Numbered from the stretch's first letter, positions 16,977 to 25,760 are shown. The stretch: 64,000 nucleotides of DNA from Cryptosporangium arvum DSM 44712 (GCF_000585375.1 NZ_KK073874.1:3658001-3722000), one strand, 5' to 3'. Program-made: numbers and translations. Notes: a model not told the origin generated them from the letters alone.

Positions 16977-18686
16977 ATGCCGCCCGACACTCCGAACACG
17001 AAAGTCGGCGATTCGGAACACCCGGACAACTGGTGGCGGGAGCAGCTGTCGAATCTCTACGGCTTGTTCGTCGTGTCGATGATGATGTTCGACGGGCGCG
17101 ACCCCGATGACATTCTCCGCCTGGCGACCACCTCCCTGCCCGCGCTGTGCGAGTGCATCGCCGACACGGTGTACCTGCGAGTCGATCGGGCGCTGATCCC
17201 CGCGCACGGCGACACGCCGGATCCGGACCTGGTGACTGCTCTGCTGAGCCTGGACGGCCAGAGCGGGCCCGTCCCGACCAAGGACGGTCGGTGGCGGTGG
17301 GCGATGGCGCTGGGTAGTCCGGCAGAGTTGCTCGGCTACCTCGTCGTCTGCTCCAGGTCGGAACCGTCCTCCGAGGAGTTCTTCCTCATCAAGGCACTCG
17401 CCCAGCAGACGTCCGGCGCGTTGGCCAGCGCCCGGCTGCATCAGCGGGAACGCGAGCACGCCACGGCGTTGCTGACCCTCAACACCGAGCTGCAGGCGCT
17501 CAACGGCCGGCTCTCGGAGTCCGTCGCGCGGCTGGAAGCCCAGACCAGGGTGCACGAACGGCTCGGCGAGGTCTCCGCGTCGGGCGCGGGAGAGGCCGGA
17601 ATCGCGCTCGCCCTGCACGAGTTGACCGGCCTGTCGGCGGCGGTGGAAGACCGGTTCGGCAATCTGCTGGCCTGGGCGGGCCCCGACCGGCCCGACCCCT
17701 ATACCAAGGTGGTTCCGCATCGTCGGGAGGCGCTTCTGCGGCAGGCGGCCGCGGTGCCGCATCCGATCCGCGTGCAGACCCGCGTGATCTCGCTGGCCAA
17801 GCCCCGGCAGGAGGTGCTCGGAGTGATCGCGCTCGTCGATCCCCGGCACACCGCCGGCGCTCACGAGGTGTTCGCGCTGGAATACGCCACCACGGTCCTG
17901 GCCCTGGAGCTGTCCCACCAGCGCAGCCTCGCCCAGGCCGAACTGCGGCTACGCCGCGACCTGGTCGACGATCTGATCGCGGGCACCGACGAGCACAGCG
18001 CGTACGCCCGGGCCGACGCGCTCGGCCACGACCTGCGCGGTACGCACCAGGTCGTCGTCGTGAAGTGGAGCCGGACGCAGACCGATGACGCGGTCGCGGC
18101 AGCCGCGGCTGCTGCTGCGGCCGCGCTGCAGCTGCCGAGCCTGATCTCCCGGCGGGCGGGCAGCGTGGTGCTGCTCGCGCCCGGGCCGCTGGTCGGCGTC
18201 AGCCTGCATCGGGCTCTGGCCGACAAGCTCGGCGGGACGGCCGGAGCGGTCGGGGTCGGCGGCCGCTGTCGTGGGCCCACCGACGTTCCTCGTTCCTATG
18301 CCGAAGCGGTGCGCGCGGCCGACGTCCGGCGCGGCTCCCGATCTCCGGACGGTACGACCTCCTACGACCAGCTCGGGCTCTACCGCATCCTGGACACCGG
18401 TGCCGGGACCGGTGAGGTCCAAGCGTTCGTCCAGGAATGGCTGGGCGAGCTGCTCACCTACGATCAGCGCAAAAGCGCAGATCTCGTCCACACGCTGTCC
18501 CAGTACCTGGAGTGCGGCGGCAATTACGACGAGACCGCCGCCGCGCTTCTCATCCATCGCAGTACTTTGCGTTACCGGCTGGGTCGGATCCGTAATATCT
18601 GCGGGCACGACCTCACCGATGTCGACGACCGGTTGAACCTGCACGTGGCTACGCGGGCATGGCAAGTGCTCAGGCGGCCGGAGTGA
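16977..18686 (+). CDS. PucR/CdaR-type transcriptional regulator with GAF-like sensor region
   Basis: This 569-residue regulator has a GAF-like N-terminal region (about 25-150) and a coiled linker (ALLTLNTELQALNGRLSESV). A second GAF-like segment and a degenerate GGDEF-like segment follow. The PucR helix-turn-helix is at the end (YLECGGNYDETAAALLIHRS, then LRYRLGRIRNICG). A run of ten alanines at about residue 377 sits in the linker. ATG 16977 follows GAGGGG. Ligand and targets are unknown. The next gene, a MEDS sensor, starts 13 bases after the stop and is probably co-transcribed. Confidence 0.85.
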   Translation: MPPDTPNTKVGDSEHPDNWWREQLSNLYGLFVVSMMMFDGRDPDDILRLATTSLPALCECIADTVYLRVDRALIPAHGDTPDPDLVTALLSLDGQSGPVPTKDGRWRWAMALGSPAELLGYLVVCSRSEPSSEEFFLIKALAQQTSGALASARLHQREREHATALLTLNTELQALNGRLSESVARLEAQTRVHERLGEVSASGAGEAGIALALHELTGLSAAVEDRFGNLLAWAGPDRPDPYTKVVPHRREALLRQAAAVPHPIRVQTRVISLAKPRQEVLGVIALVDPRHTAGAHEVFALEYATTVLALELSHQRSLAQAELRLRRDLVDDLIAGTDEHSAYARADALGHDLRGTHQVVVVKWSRTQTDDAVAAAAAAAAAALQLPSLISRRAGSVVLLAPGPLVGVSLHRALADKLGGTAGAVGVGGRCRGPTDVPRSYAEAVRAADVRRGSRSPDGTTSYDQLGLYRILDTGAGTGEVQAFVQEWLGELLTYDQRKSADLVHTLSQYLECGGNYDETAAALLIHRSTLRYRLGRIRNICGHDLTDVDDRLNLHVATRAWQVLRRPE

Positions 18687-18699
18687 ACGGAGACGCTCG

Positions 18700-19299
18700 G
18701 TGAACCTCGAGCCGGAGAAGACCACGACCGTGACGCTCGGCGGTGCGACGCTGGGCGCCGGTGACCACCTCTGCGTTTTCCATCGCGGCCAGGAGGAGCG
18801 CGACCAGCTGCTCGTCCCGTTCTTCGCCGAGGGGTTGGGGGCCGGCGACGCGGTGCTCTTCCTCGGCCGGGACGGCGGGAAGGAGACGATACCGGCGCTG
18901 CTGGGCGAGCACGACAACCTGCAGGTGACCGAGCCGGAGAACGGTCACCTGCGGAACGGCCGGTACTCCCCGGACGACCTGTTCGTCCGTCTCGACGACT
19001 GGGTCGGGCGCACTCTGGTCTCGGGTGCAGCGCCGTTCGGCCGGACCGCCGGCGACATGAGCTGGGCGAGTCAGCTGATGTCGCCGACGCTGCTGCCGGA
19101 GCTGATCGGCGAAGAGATCGCGGTCACCAGCTGGCTGCGTGAATACCCCCTGGTCGTGCTCTGCCTCTACGACCTCGAGCTGTTCGGCGGTGATCTGATC
19201 ATTCCGATGGTCAAGGCCCACCCCAAAGTCTGGATGGCCGGCACGCTGGTCGAGAACCCCTACTACCTGAGGTCGGCGGAGAACGGCGTCCGGCACTGA
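18700..19299 (+). CDS. MEDS-domain (DcmR-type sensory) protein
   Basis: This 199-residue protein has the MEDS signature GDHLCVFHRGQEERDQLLVP, then FFAEGLGAGDAVLFLG and LIGEEIAVTSWLREYPLVVL with LYDLELFGG. MEDS domains sense small hydrocarbon-like ligands or act with anti-sigma factors and kinases. There is no effector domain here, so it probably signals through partners. GTG 18700 is 13 bases after the PucR-type gene. Confidence 0.8.
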   Translation: MNLEPEKTTTVTLGGATLGAGDHLCVFHRGQEERDQLLVPFFAEGLGAGDAVLFLGRDGGKETIPALLGEHDNLQVTEPENGHLRNGRYSPDDLFVRLDDWVGRTLVSGAAPFGRTAGDMSWASQLMSPTLLPELIGEEIAVTSWLREYPLVVLCLYDLELFGGDLIIPMVKAHPKVWMAGTLVENPYYLRSAENGVRH

Positions 19300-19320
19300 C
19301 CGCTCCGCATCGACGCGGCT

Positions 19321-19830
19321 GCCACAACGAGCCTGGTCTGGGTCTGGCGGACGAGCTGGCCGCGGGATCAACCGGGCACCAAGCGCCTCGCCGAGGCCGA
19401 AGCCCGTACCCGCTCCACCGACACCTGGGTACTACTGGCCGCGGTGGCCAGCCTCGCGGCCGTGGTCTGGGCGCTCGTGCGCTCGTCCGGTCAGCAGGAT
19501 GCGCGGGCCGTCGCGGCGGTGATCCTGAGCGCGCTCGCGGTAGTGCAGTCCTGGGCGCTGGTCAACACGGTGTTCGCGCTGAAATACGCCCGGCTCTACG
19601 ACCTGGACAGCGACGGCGGCATCACGTTCAACCGGTCCGATCCGCCGACCTACAGCGACTTCGCCTACCTGGCGTTCACCATCGGCATGGCGTTCTCGAT
19701 GGCCGACAACGAGCCGAACACCAGCGCCATCCGGAAGGTGGTGCTGGCCCACGCGCTGCTCTCCTACGCGTTCGGGACCGGCGTGCTCGCGGTCGCGATC
19801 AACCTGGTGACGAACCTCGGCCAGAGCCGA
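19321..19830 (+). pseudogene. DUF1345 membrane protein, truncated at both ends
   Basis: An open frame reads VWVWRTSWPRDQPGTKRLAE, then ALVNTVFALKYARLYDL, GGITFNRSDPPTYSDFAYLA and HALLSYAFGTGVLAVAINLV, typical of DUF1345 (four or more membrane spans). There is no start codon before the conserved part: the frame runs back without a gap into the stop of the MEDS gene. The natural C-terminal stop is also missing, and the frame runs on into unrelated sequence. A short product from GTG 19441 is possible but would lack the first spans. Confidence 0.65.
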
Positions 19831-19886
19831 GGCCTTCGGCGATCACCCGCTCCCGTCGTCCGTGTTGCCGGTGTCTTCGGGCATCG

Positions 19887-20228
19887 TCACGAGACCACCG
19901 GCAGGGCGTCGGTCAGCTCGGTCGCGGCCAGTACGCGCCGCAGCATCGGTGTGGGCTCCACGAGTTCCAGCGAGACTCCGGAGTCGCCGAGGAACGCCCG
20001 CGCGTACAGCAGAGCGTTCAGCCCACGAGCGTCGATGAACCACAGGCAGCCGCAGTCGAGGACGGCCCGGCCACCGGTGGACGTCTCCAGGTGCTCGACG
20101 CGGCGCCGCAGCACGAGCGCGCCCTCCTGGTCCAATTCGCCGAGAAGGCTGAGGCGGTGGCCGCTACCGGTCCGCATTACTCGGATGAGCAGCGGTGGAC
20201 AGGATCGGGTAGGTGGAGTGTCGTTCAC
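19887..20228 (-). CDS. STAS-domain protein (anti-anti-sigma type)
   Basis: This 113-residue single STAS domain has HRLSLLGELDQEGALVLRRR and VLDCGCLWFIDARGLNALLY. The segment around FIDARG is where family members carry the phosphorylatable Ser (usually D-S-x-G); here the residue after Asp is Ala, so control by an RsbW-type kinase may be lost. GTG 20228. It is the nearest candidate antagonist for the sigma factor at 13420, but separated by 5.7 kb. Confidence 0.8.
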   Translation of the reverse strand: MNDTPPTRSCPPLLIRVMRTGSGHRLSLLGELDQEGALVLRRRVEHLETSTGGRAVLDCGCLWFIDARGLNALLYARAFLGDSGVSLELVEPTPMLRRVLAATELTDALPVVS

Positions 20229-20249
20229 GGTTCCGTGCTCTCCGGAGGA

Positions 20250-20867
20250 TCAGCAGCTCCAGGCGCGCTCTATCGGCGGTCCTGCCCATGGCCGTGATGT
20301 ACGTCCGCGCCGATCGACGAGCTGAGCCGGCAGATACAGGCCGTGCCGGACGGCGTACAAGGCTGCCGCCGTCCGCGTCGGGGCGCGAATCTTCGAGCGA
20401 ATGTGCTCCAGGTGGGCCGCGACCGTGCGGGCGGTGATGAACAGGACCGACGCGATGTGCTGGTTTGCGCCTCCGTCCACCAACAGACCGAGAATCTGGA
20501 GCTCGCGCGGCGTCAGGCCGTGCGTATCCCTTATCGGCTGGAGCAGGATCAGGCCCGCGGGTCGGGTCGGCGGCGAGGCGTCGCACGCGAGGCCCGTGAT
20601 CCGTACGTAGTTGTCCTGGACCGGTCCCGCGTGCGTCGGCGCGGACCGCCAGGGCCAGAGGAACGCCGTATGAGGCTGATCGCTGACCAGTTGGGACACC
20701 GCGAGCTTCACCACGGGAGATTCGGCGCCGAGCAAGGGATGGCCGGGGATCCCGGACAGCGATGAGACCCTCCCGAAGGCATCGACTGCCACGGCGGCAT
20801 GTGGCTCGGAGAGGACACGGGCCAGGCGGCCGAACGTGTCGCCGGGGTCGTGCATCGCACCGGTCAT
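20250..20867 (-). CDS. LuxR-family transcriptional regulator
   Basis: This 205-residue protein has an N-terminal PAS-like segment (AVAVDAFGRVSSLSGIPGHP) and a C-terminal LuxR helix-turn-helix (HGLTPRELQILGLLVDGGAN, then ITARTVAAHLEHIRSKI). ATG 20867 overlaps the stop of a 57-codon frame upstream (ATGA), which would couple it. The frame is open further upstream to 21080 without homology. The stop is 22 bases before the STAS start, so the two form an operon. Confidence 0.7.
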   Translation of the reverse strand: MTGAMHDPGDTFGRLARVLSEPHAAVAVDAFGRVSSLSGIPGHPLLGAESPVVKLAVSQLVSDQPHTAFLWPWRSAPTHAGPVQDNYVRITGLACDASPPTRPAGLILLQPIRDTHGLTPRELQILGLLVDGGANQHIASVLFITARTVAAHLEHIRSKIRAPTRTAAALYAVRHGLYLPAQLVDRRGRTSRPWAGPPIERAWSC

Positions 20868-21037
20868 CGGATTGAGCCCGCCGGCCCGGGCGATCGGGAT
20901 CGGGCTGGGCTTGCTCGCTCGGGCACCGGAACGTCGCGATCGGCCTCCATCGGTATCGCGCGAGGCGCTCGGCGATCCGGGGATTGTTCGGCGAACGGTT
21001 CGCTGTACCAAAATGGGTTGTACGTAAACAATTTCAT
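20864..21037 (-). CDS. Small protein of 57 residues, possibly an Hsp20 N-terminal remnant
   Basis: ATG 21037 has a strong AAGGAG 7 bases upstream, and its stop overlaps the following LuxR start by ATGA. The product begins MKLFTYNPFWYSEPFAEQSP and contains APRAIPMEADRDV. The order DPF-like segment then AxPMxAxRD recalls the N-terminus of Hsp20 proteins, after which it turns into low-complexity Pro/Arg/Ser sequence. It is either a decayed Hsp20 start or a small leader gene. The start region is AT-rich compared with its surroundings. The 21038-21303 gap beyond it shows no gene. Confidence 0.35.
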   Translation of the reverse strand: MKLFTYNPFWYSEPFAEQSPDRRAPRAIPMEADRDVPVPERASPARSRSPGPAGSIR

Positions 21038-21303
21038 CGCTACACGCTCCTTCGTGATGTGTCGGCCTAGTGGGACACACAGCACACGATCACAGCGGTG
21101 GCGAGAGGCCGCGTGGGCACGGCAGGTCGAAAGCCTCTCCGTTTGTCGGCCTGGCGAATCGAGGCTCGCCCGGCCGGGCGCCGGGTCGGGCCGCCGGGGG
21201 AGCGAGGCGGCGTTCTCGATGGTCCACGGCGGAGGAATCTGTTGACGACGGCCCCAAGGTCGTCAGCGCCGTCACTCCGGGGCGGACCCGACACGTCCCC
21301 GAG

Positions 21304-22101
21304 CTACGGGAGGTCGGCGCGTTCCTCGCCGAGTTGCCAGGCCTCGCCGTCCGCACTGGCCACCACCACGGAGTACCCGTCGGGGTCGCGGAGCCAGATC
21401 TCCCGGTGGGCCGGTCCATTGCCACCGCCCGCAGGCGGATTGCGGTGTGGCGCCCGCACCACGGTGGCCTGATACTCGGTCACGCGGGCGAGCACACCGT
21501 CGAAGTCGGCGACTTCCCCGAGCCAGACCAGCACGCCGTTGCCGACCGGGCCGGCGGGATCGGCGATCACCGACCCGTGATCGTGGTCGACGTCGACGTG
21601 GTGGAGCTGGAGCACGAGTTCGCCGTCGGCGGTCAGCCGCTCGTAGGAGGGTCCACCGTGGTCGCTGACCAGACCGAGGATGTCCTGGTACCAGCGGCTG
21701 GAGGCCTCCACGTCGCGGACGGCGAGGAGGGTCTGCGCGGTGGCCGTGCGCGCGGTCGCGACCACGCCCAGGTGGTTGCCCGCTGGATCCTCGACCTCGG
21801 CCAGCCAGCGCTTCCTGTGGTCCAGGACCGGCCGGGTGCGGACGGAGCCTCCGTGCTCGGTGACGGCGGTCAGCGCCGGTGAAAGGCGGTCGACGGTGAT
21901 CCACAGGAGCGGGCCGCCGCCCGTCGCCGCCTCACGGCCGGTGGTCCATTGGCCGATGACGCCGGGCGCCTCGAAGCTGCCGAACTCAAGGTCGGCGCGC
22001 CAGCCGAACACCGCCTGGTAGAACTCGGCGGACCGGGCGAGGTCCTGCGTCGGGAGCTGGAGATAGCCGATCGAGCCGTGCGCGGGGTGCTGCGGGATCA
22101 T
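21304..22101 (-). CDS. VOC-superfamily protein with two glyoxalase-like domains
   Basis: This 265-residue protein has two tandem VOC modules. The first (about 8-120) contains GSIGYLQLPTQDLARSAEFY and EVEDPAGNHLGVV. The second (about 125-255) contains TLLAVRDVEASSRWYQDILG and IWLRDPDGYSVVVAS. VOC folds bind metal in glyoxalases, dioxygenases and antibiotic-binding proteins; no specific substrate is indicated. It is probably co-transcribed with the tetR gene 4 bases upstream. Confidence 0.85.
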   Translation of the reverse strand: MIPQHPAHGSIGYLQLPTQDLARSAEFYQAVFGWRADLEFGSFEAPGVIGQWTTGREAATGGGPLLWITVDRLSPALTAVTEHGGSVRTRPVLDHRKRWLAEVEDPAGNHLGVVATARTATAQTLLAVRDVEASSRWYQDILGLVSDHGGPSYERLTADGELVLQLHHVDVDHDHGSVIADPAGPVGNGVLVWLGEVADFDGVLARVTEYQATVVRAPHRNPPAGGGNGPAHREIWLRDPDGYSVVVASADGEAWQLGEERADLP

Positions 22102-22105
22102 GGCG

Positions 22106-22777
22106 TCAGCCTTCGCGTGGCATGGACGTGGTCGGGGGTTCCGTCGGGAGGTCGTCGGGAACGAGCAGGGTGCGGAGGGATCGGGCCATCCAGTCCTGGT
22201 ACCGGGGCATGCTCCAGTCGCGGTGCCGGGTGAGCCGGACGAACACCGCCGGGTCCATCAGCAGCCACACGGTGTCCACGGCATCCGCGCGGGTGAGTCC
22301 GGTCCGGAGCGGACTGCGCGCAGCGACCTGATCGGCGATCCACCCCGCCGTGACCGCGCGCTGCGCGACCAGTTGCTCGCTCACGACGCCGAGATCCCGG
22401 TCCGTAATCGACGCCTCGAGCGCGGCCAGCACGAGCCCGGCCGACCGTTCCTGAGCGGCGCCGAGGACGCCCACTACCACTGTGAGTAGGCCTGGCACGT
22501 CGCCGGCGGCCCGCGCGCGGACGCTCCACTCGCGGTCGAGCACCGGGATCTGCTCGTCGTCGCCCGCGATGGCCACGTCGATCGTGGCCTTCAGCACCGC
22601 GGCCTTGGTGCCGAACAGCAGCTCCACCGTGGGGACCGAGACCCCGGCCCCGGCCGCGATCATCCGCATGGTCGTCCCGGCATAGCCGCGGTCGATGAAC
22701 GACACCCGGGCCGCCGCTAGGACCTCGCGGCGGGTGTGCCGTGCCCGTTCCTCGCGGATGCTCGACCGGTAAGGCAT
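22106..22777 (-). CDS. TetR-family regulator
   Basis: This 223-residue protein has an N-terminal TetR helix-turn-helix (TRREVLAAARVSFIDRGYAG, then TMRMIAAGAGVSVPTVELLFG) and a helical ligand domain. ATG 22777 lies only 8 bases from a perfect palindrome (22786-22814) that spans its promoter region, so it is very likely autoregulated. It probably controls the downstream VOC gene. Confidence 0.88.
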   Translation of the reverse strand: MPYRSSIREERARHTRREVLAAARVSFIDRGYAGTTMRMIAAGAGVSVPTVELLFGTKAAVLKATIDVAIAGDDEQIPVLDREWSVRARAAGDVPGLLTVVVGVLGAAQERSAGLVLAALEASITDRDLGVVSEQLVAQRAVTAGWIADQVAARSPLRTGLTRADAVDTVWLLMDPAVFVRLTRHRDWSMPRYQDWMARSLRTLLVPDDLPTEPPTTSMPREG

Positions 22778-22785
22778 GCCGCCAT

Positions 22786-22814
22786 GGTTGACTATGGCAT
22801 CACCATAGTCAACC
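22786..22814. promoter_or_regulatory. TetR operator, 12-bp perfect inverted repeat
   Basis: GGTTGACTATGG and its exact complement are separated by 5 bases (CATCA). It sits directly upstream of the tetR start and contains a TTGACT on each strand, so binding would block the promoter. Confidence 0.8.
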
Positions 22815-23015
22815 TCACGACGGGCCAGCGGACGTGTTCGTGACGCGCGTTGACCGGCTCGGTCGATCGGGTAGCGCTGACCTGGAACCAGTCTGTTGCG
22901 TGGGGCGATTCCCGTGTCGTCAGGGACGATTGAACATGCGCAGCCGCTTTACCCCTCGTCTCCCGGTCCCTGCTTGTGCGTTGGCCGGGTTCCGGTTCGC
23001 TCCCCGAGATGATCC

Positions 23016-23220
23016 GATCTGGCCGCCGCGCGCCGGTTCTTCACCCGGGCCCTGCGGCAGGGCCGACCGGCGCAGGTGACCACCGACCGGGCCGCGGTCT
23101 ACCCGCGGGTCCTGGACGAACTCCTACCCGAGGTCCACCACCTCGATGCCCGGTAGGAGAACAACACGCCTTCGTGCAAACATCCGACGCGGACACTACG
23201 AGCTCGCCCAGGCCGTCTGA
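23016..23220 (+). pseudogene. IS6-type transposase relic
   Basis: The frame reads DLAAARRFFTRALRQGRP, then TTDRAAVYPRVLDELLPE and a stop. About 60 bases on, in a shifted frame, HAFVQ and RRGHYELAQAV appear, the normal C-terminus of IS6-type transposases. The middle, with the catalytic Glu, is deleted. The stretch 22815-23015 before it holds nothing I can identify. Confidence 0.6.
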
Positions 23221-23273
23221 CCGAACAAGGTCGGACCTCAACACGTCCGTCCTCGCTCAACGCAACAGCGCCC

Positions 23274-23507
23274 GTGACGGCGGCGATCGCCGGCGCCGCG
23301 GCGAACTACCGGTCCGCGCAACTGCCCGCACACGCGGATCGGTACGAGCGCGGCGGCGAGTTCGAGGAGGTCGTCACCCGGCTATGGGAGGCCTGGGAAC
23401 CCGACGCCCCGATCCCCCGCTCACCCCCGGGGCGTCCGGTGCTGGCCCAAGTCGGGTCGTCGCCGGCGGGGATGGCGCTCGGTGCGCGCTGGTTCTCGCG
23501 GACGTAG
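23274..23507 (+). pseudogene. Relic of an NtaA/SnaA-type flavin monooxygenase
   Basis: It reads YRSAQLPAHADRYERGGEFE, then VVTRLWEAWEPDA and SPPGRPVLAQVGSSPAG, which are two separate conserved blocks of LLM-class flavin monooxygenases (YARAxEFxDVVxxLWDSWEDDA and SPQGRPVxxQAGSSxxG). The intervening 40 or so residues and both ends are gone. From 23508 to 23664 nothing is recognisable. Confidence 0.55.
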
Positions 23508-23664
23508 ACCGCTCGGTCCGGCCCGGCTCGCCCGACGACAGTCGACGGCCGGTCCGCCGCCCACCCCTCCGGTCCAGGACGAGGTCAGCAATAGATCGGT
23601 CGGCCGGGAACGTCGTCGCGCAGCGAGAACGTCGCTGCGCGACGACGAGTGCGGCGAACCGGGG

Positions 23665-24207
23665 TTATGGGGTGCCTGCGAAGACGGCGTGTACCAGGGC
23701 TCGTAGGCCCGCCTCGGTGTCGGCCTCGGGCTGATCACGCAGGTGTTCCACCAGGTCGGCTCGCACCGCGGCGATCAGCGCGTGGGCCAGGAAGTCGGCC
23801 GGGCCCATCCCGGCGGCGACCAGCAGTCGGGTGATCTCCGCGTGGAAGCGCTCGTAGCTCTCGTTGCGGTACGGGCTGCCTCGCCCGGCGCGTTCCAGGG
23901 CCAGGGCCAGGCCGCGGTTGCGCACCTTGAACCGCCACATCCTGGTCAGCAGCTCGACCGCCTCGTCGGAGGGATCGAGCCCGCGGCCGGTCGGCAGGGT
24001 GTCGAGCTCTTCGGTGATCCGCTTGACGTACAGCGCACGCACCAGGCCGAGCCGGTCGCCGAAGCCGCGGAACAGCGTGCCTTTGCCCACGCCGGCGGCG
24101 GCCGCGATGGCGTCCATCGAGACCGCGTCGGGGTCGTCGGCGGTGTCGAACAGGCGCTCGGCGGCGGCGAGGACGGAGTCCTGGTTGCGTGTCTTGTCGG
24201 CCCGCAC
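23665..24207 (-). CDS. TetR-family regulator
   Basis: This 180-residue protein begins VRADKTRNQDSVLAAAERLF and has MDAIAAAAGVGKGTLFRGFG as its helix-turn-helix. The C-terminal domain contains LVEHLRDQPEADTEAGLRAL. GTG 24207 follows AGGAGG. It is divergent from a SnoaL/NmrA operon, with two copies of CGGAC-N5-GTCCG between them, so it most likely represses both directions. Confidence 0.88.
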   Translation of the reverse strand: MRADKTRNQDSVLAAAERLFDTADDPDAVSMDAIAAAAGVGKGTLFRGFGDRLGLVRALYVKRITEELDTLPTGRGLDPSDEAVELLTRMWRFKVRNRGLALALERAGRGSPYRNESYERFHAEITRLLVAAGMGPADFLAHALIAAVRADLVEHLRDQPEADTEAGLRALVHAVFAGTP

Positions 24208-24226
24208 TGATGACCTCCTGGCGAAA

Positions 24227-24268
24227 CGGACCGCCAGTCCGCTACGGTGAAAGCGGACCGACAGTCCG
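24227..24268. promoter_or_regulatory. Tandem TetR operators CGGAC-N5-GTCCG
   Basis: There are two palindromes, CGGACCGCCAGTCCG at 24227-24241 and CGGACCGACAGTCCG at 24254-24268, with 27 bases between their starts. They lie between the divergent tetR and SnoaL genes. Near-identity and position indicate two repressor-binding sites. Confidence 0.8.
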
Positions 24269-24297
24269 TACGGTATCGCACCGATCTTCGGAGGATC

Positions 24298-24702
24298 ATG
24301 TCCGACAGCCCGTCCGCCGTCGTCCGGCAGGCGCTCGACCATCTCCTCGCGCACGACATGGCGTCGTTCGTCGCGCTCTACGCCGATGACGCGGTCATGG
24401 AGTTCCCGTTCGCCCCGCCCGGGCGCCCGGCCCGGCTGGAGGGCCGGAGCGCGGTCGAGTCCTACCTCGACGGCTACACCGACCTGGTGAACATCCAGCG
24501 CATCCACGACGTGGACCTGCACCAGACGACCGATCCCGACGTGATCATCGGCGAGTTCGCCGCGAGCGGCCTGGTCGTCGCCACCGGCGAGCCCTACACC
24601 GCGCGCTACATCGCCGTCCTCACGATCAGCGGTGGTCGCATCCAGCACTACCGCGACTACTGGAACCCGCTCCTGCTCAGCGACGAGCGGGCGACCGCAT
24701 GA
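24298..24702 (+). CDS. SnoaL/NTF2-like protein
   Basis: This 134-residue cone-shaped NTF2-fold protein has ALDHLLAHDMASFVALYADD, then FPFAPPGRPARLEGRSAVES and RIQHYRDYWNPLLL. Such proteins bind or isomerise small molecules; no substrate is assigned. ATG 24298 follows GGAGG. It overlaps the NmrA-like gene by 4 bases. Confidence 0.85.
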   Translation: MSDSPSAVVRQALDHLLAHDMASFVALYADDAVMEFPFAPPGRPARLEGRSAVESYLDGYTDLVNIQRIHDVDLHQTTDPDVIIGEFAASGLVVATGEPYTARYIAVLTISGGRIQHYRDYWNPLLLSDERATA

Positions 24703-25505
24703 CCGTGCTCGTCCTCGGCGCCCGCGGCACCACCGGCAGCCGGCTCGCGCGGCAACTGACCGACCGTCACGTCGACGTACGCCGGGCCGGCCGGTCCGCC
24801 GGTACCGACGTGTACTTCGACTGGTCCGAACCGGACACGTTCGCCCCGTCGCTGCACGGGGTCGGCGCGGTGTATCTGCTGGCCCCGGTGGGCGTCGTCG
24901 ATCCCGAACCGGTCATCCTCCCGTTCCTCGGCGCGGCCGAGAAGGCCGGCGTGGAACGCGTCGCGCTGCTCGGCTCGTCGGCGATCCCGATGGGCAGCCC
25001 GGGGCTCGGCACGGTCGGTACCCGGCTGCGCGACTTCGTGCCCGGCTGGGCGGTCCTGCGGCCGACGTGGTTCGCCAGCAACTTCACCGGCGACCACCTG
25101 CACGCCCGCACGATCCGGTCGCACGGGGAGATCGTCAGCGCCACCGGCGACGGTCGTGTGCCGTTCATCGACCCCGATGACATCGCCGCGGTCGCCCGGC
25201 GGGTGCTCGTGGGCCCGGCCGCCCCGCAGCGCGACCTGATCCTCACCGGCCCCGAGCCACTGAGCTTCGACGACGTCGCGGCGCAGCTCACCCGGCCGGA
25301 CCGGGCGGTACGGCACCGGCGCGTCACCGAGGCCGAAATGTCCCGCCGCCTCCGGGAGGACGGGATACCGCCCGCTTTCGCCGACCTGCTCGCCGGGATG
25401 GACACCGCGATTGCGCGCGGAGCCGAGGATCGCACCACCGGCACGGTCGAGGAGATCACCGGGCGGCCGCCGCGCTCGTTCGCGCGGTTCTCGATCGACT
25501 CGTAG
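24699..25505 (+). CDS. NmrA-like NAD(P)-binding protein
   Basis: This 268-residue Rossmann-fold protein starts MTVLVLGARGTTGSRLARQL (GxxGxxG motif) and has VERVALLGSSA, VLRPTWFASNF and PFIDPDDIAAVARRVL, as in NmrA/TMR-type short-chain dehydrogenases. The usual YxxxK catalytic pair is not obvious, which is common in NmrA sensors and quinone-reductase-like members. It is co-transcribed with the SnoaL gene under the divergent TetR. Confidence 0.85.
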   Translation: MTVLVLGARGTTGSRLARQLTDRHVDVRRAGRSAGTDVYFDWSEPDTFAPSLHGVGAVYLLAPVGVVDPEPVILPFLGAAEKAGVERVALLGSSAIPMGSPGLGTVGTRLRDFVPGWAVLRPTWFASNFTGDHLHARTIRSHGEIVSATGDGRVPFIDPDDIAAVARRVLVGPAAPQRDLILTGPEPLSFDDVAAQLTRPDRAVRHRRVTEAEMSRRLREDGIPPAFADLLAGMDTAIARGAEDRTTGTVEEITGRPPRSFARFSIDS

Positions 25506-25529
25506 CCGCCGGAATCGCAGAATGCGGGC

Positions 25530-25660
25530 ATGGCGCTGTTACTGCCCGCCGACGTGCTGCGTCCCCCGCCGGGTGGACGAACACTTCGCCGGCGAGTTCG
25601 ACGCCGCTCGCAGCCTCGGCCACCCGGTCGCGCTGAGCGGCGCTGAGCCGGCCGGGACGG
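25530..25660 (+). pseudogene. Possible ATP-grasp protein fragment
   Basis: ATG 25530 reads MALLLPADVLRPP. After a one-base shift the sequence continues RRVDEHFAGEFDAARSLGHP, resembling the start of actinobacterial ATP-grasp proteins. No further domain follows. Call is tentative. Confidence 0.3.
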
Positions 25661-25760
25661 CGTGGCGTGCCGCCCGGGTCCGAAGACGTCAACCGAAGTC
25701 GTAGAGGCACCGAGCGGATTTCAGTCGTTCCGCAGAAGCGGGAAACCCGTCCCGATCGGC

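Noticed and set aside
18090-18130. GC-triplet repeat in the PucR-type gene
   Set aside because: It encodes a simple poly-Ala linker with mixed codons; nothing suggests a regulatory or phase-variable repeat.
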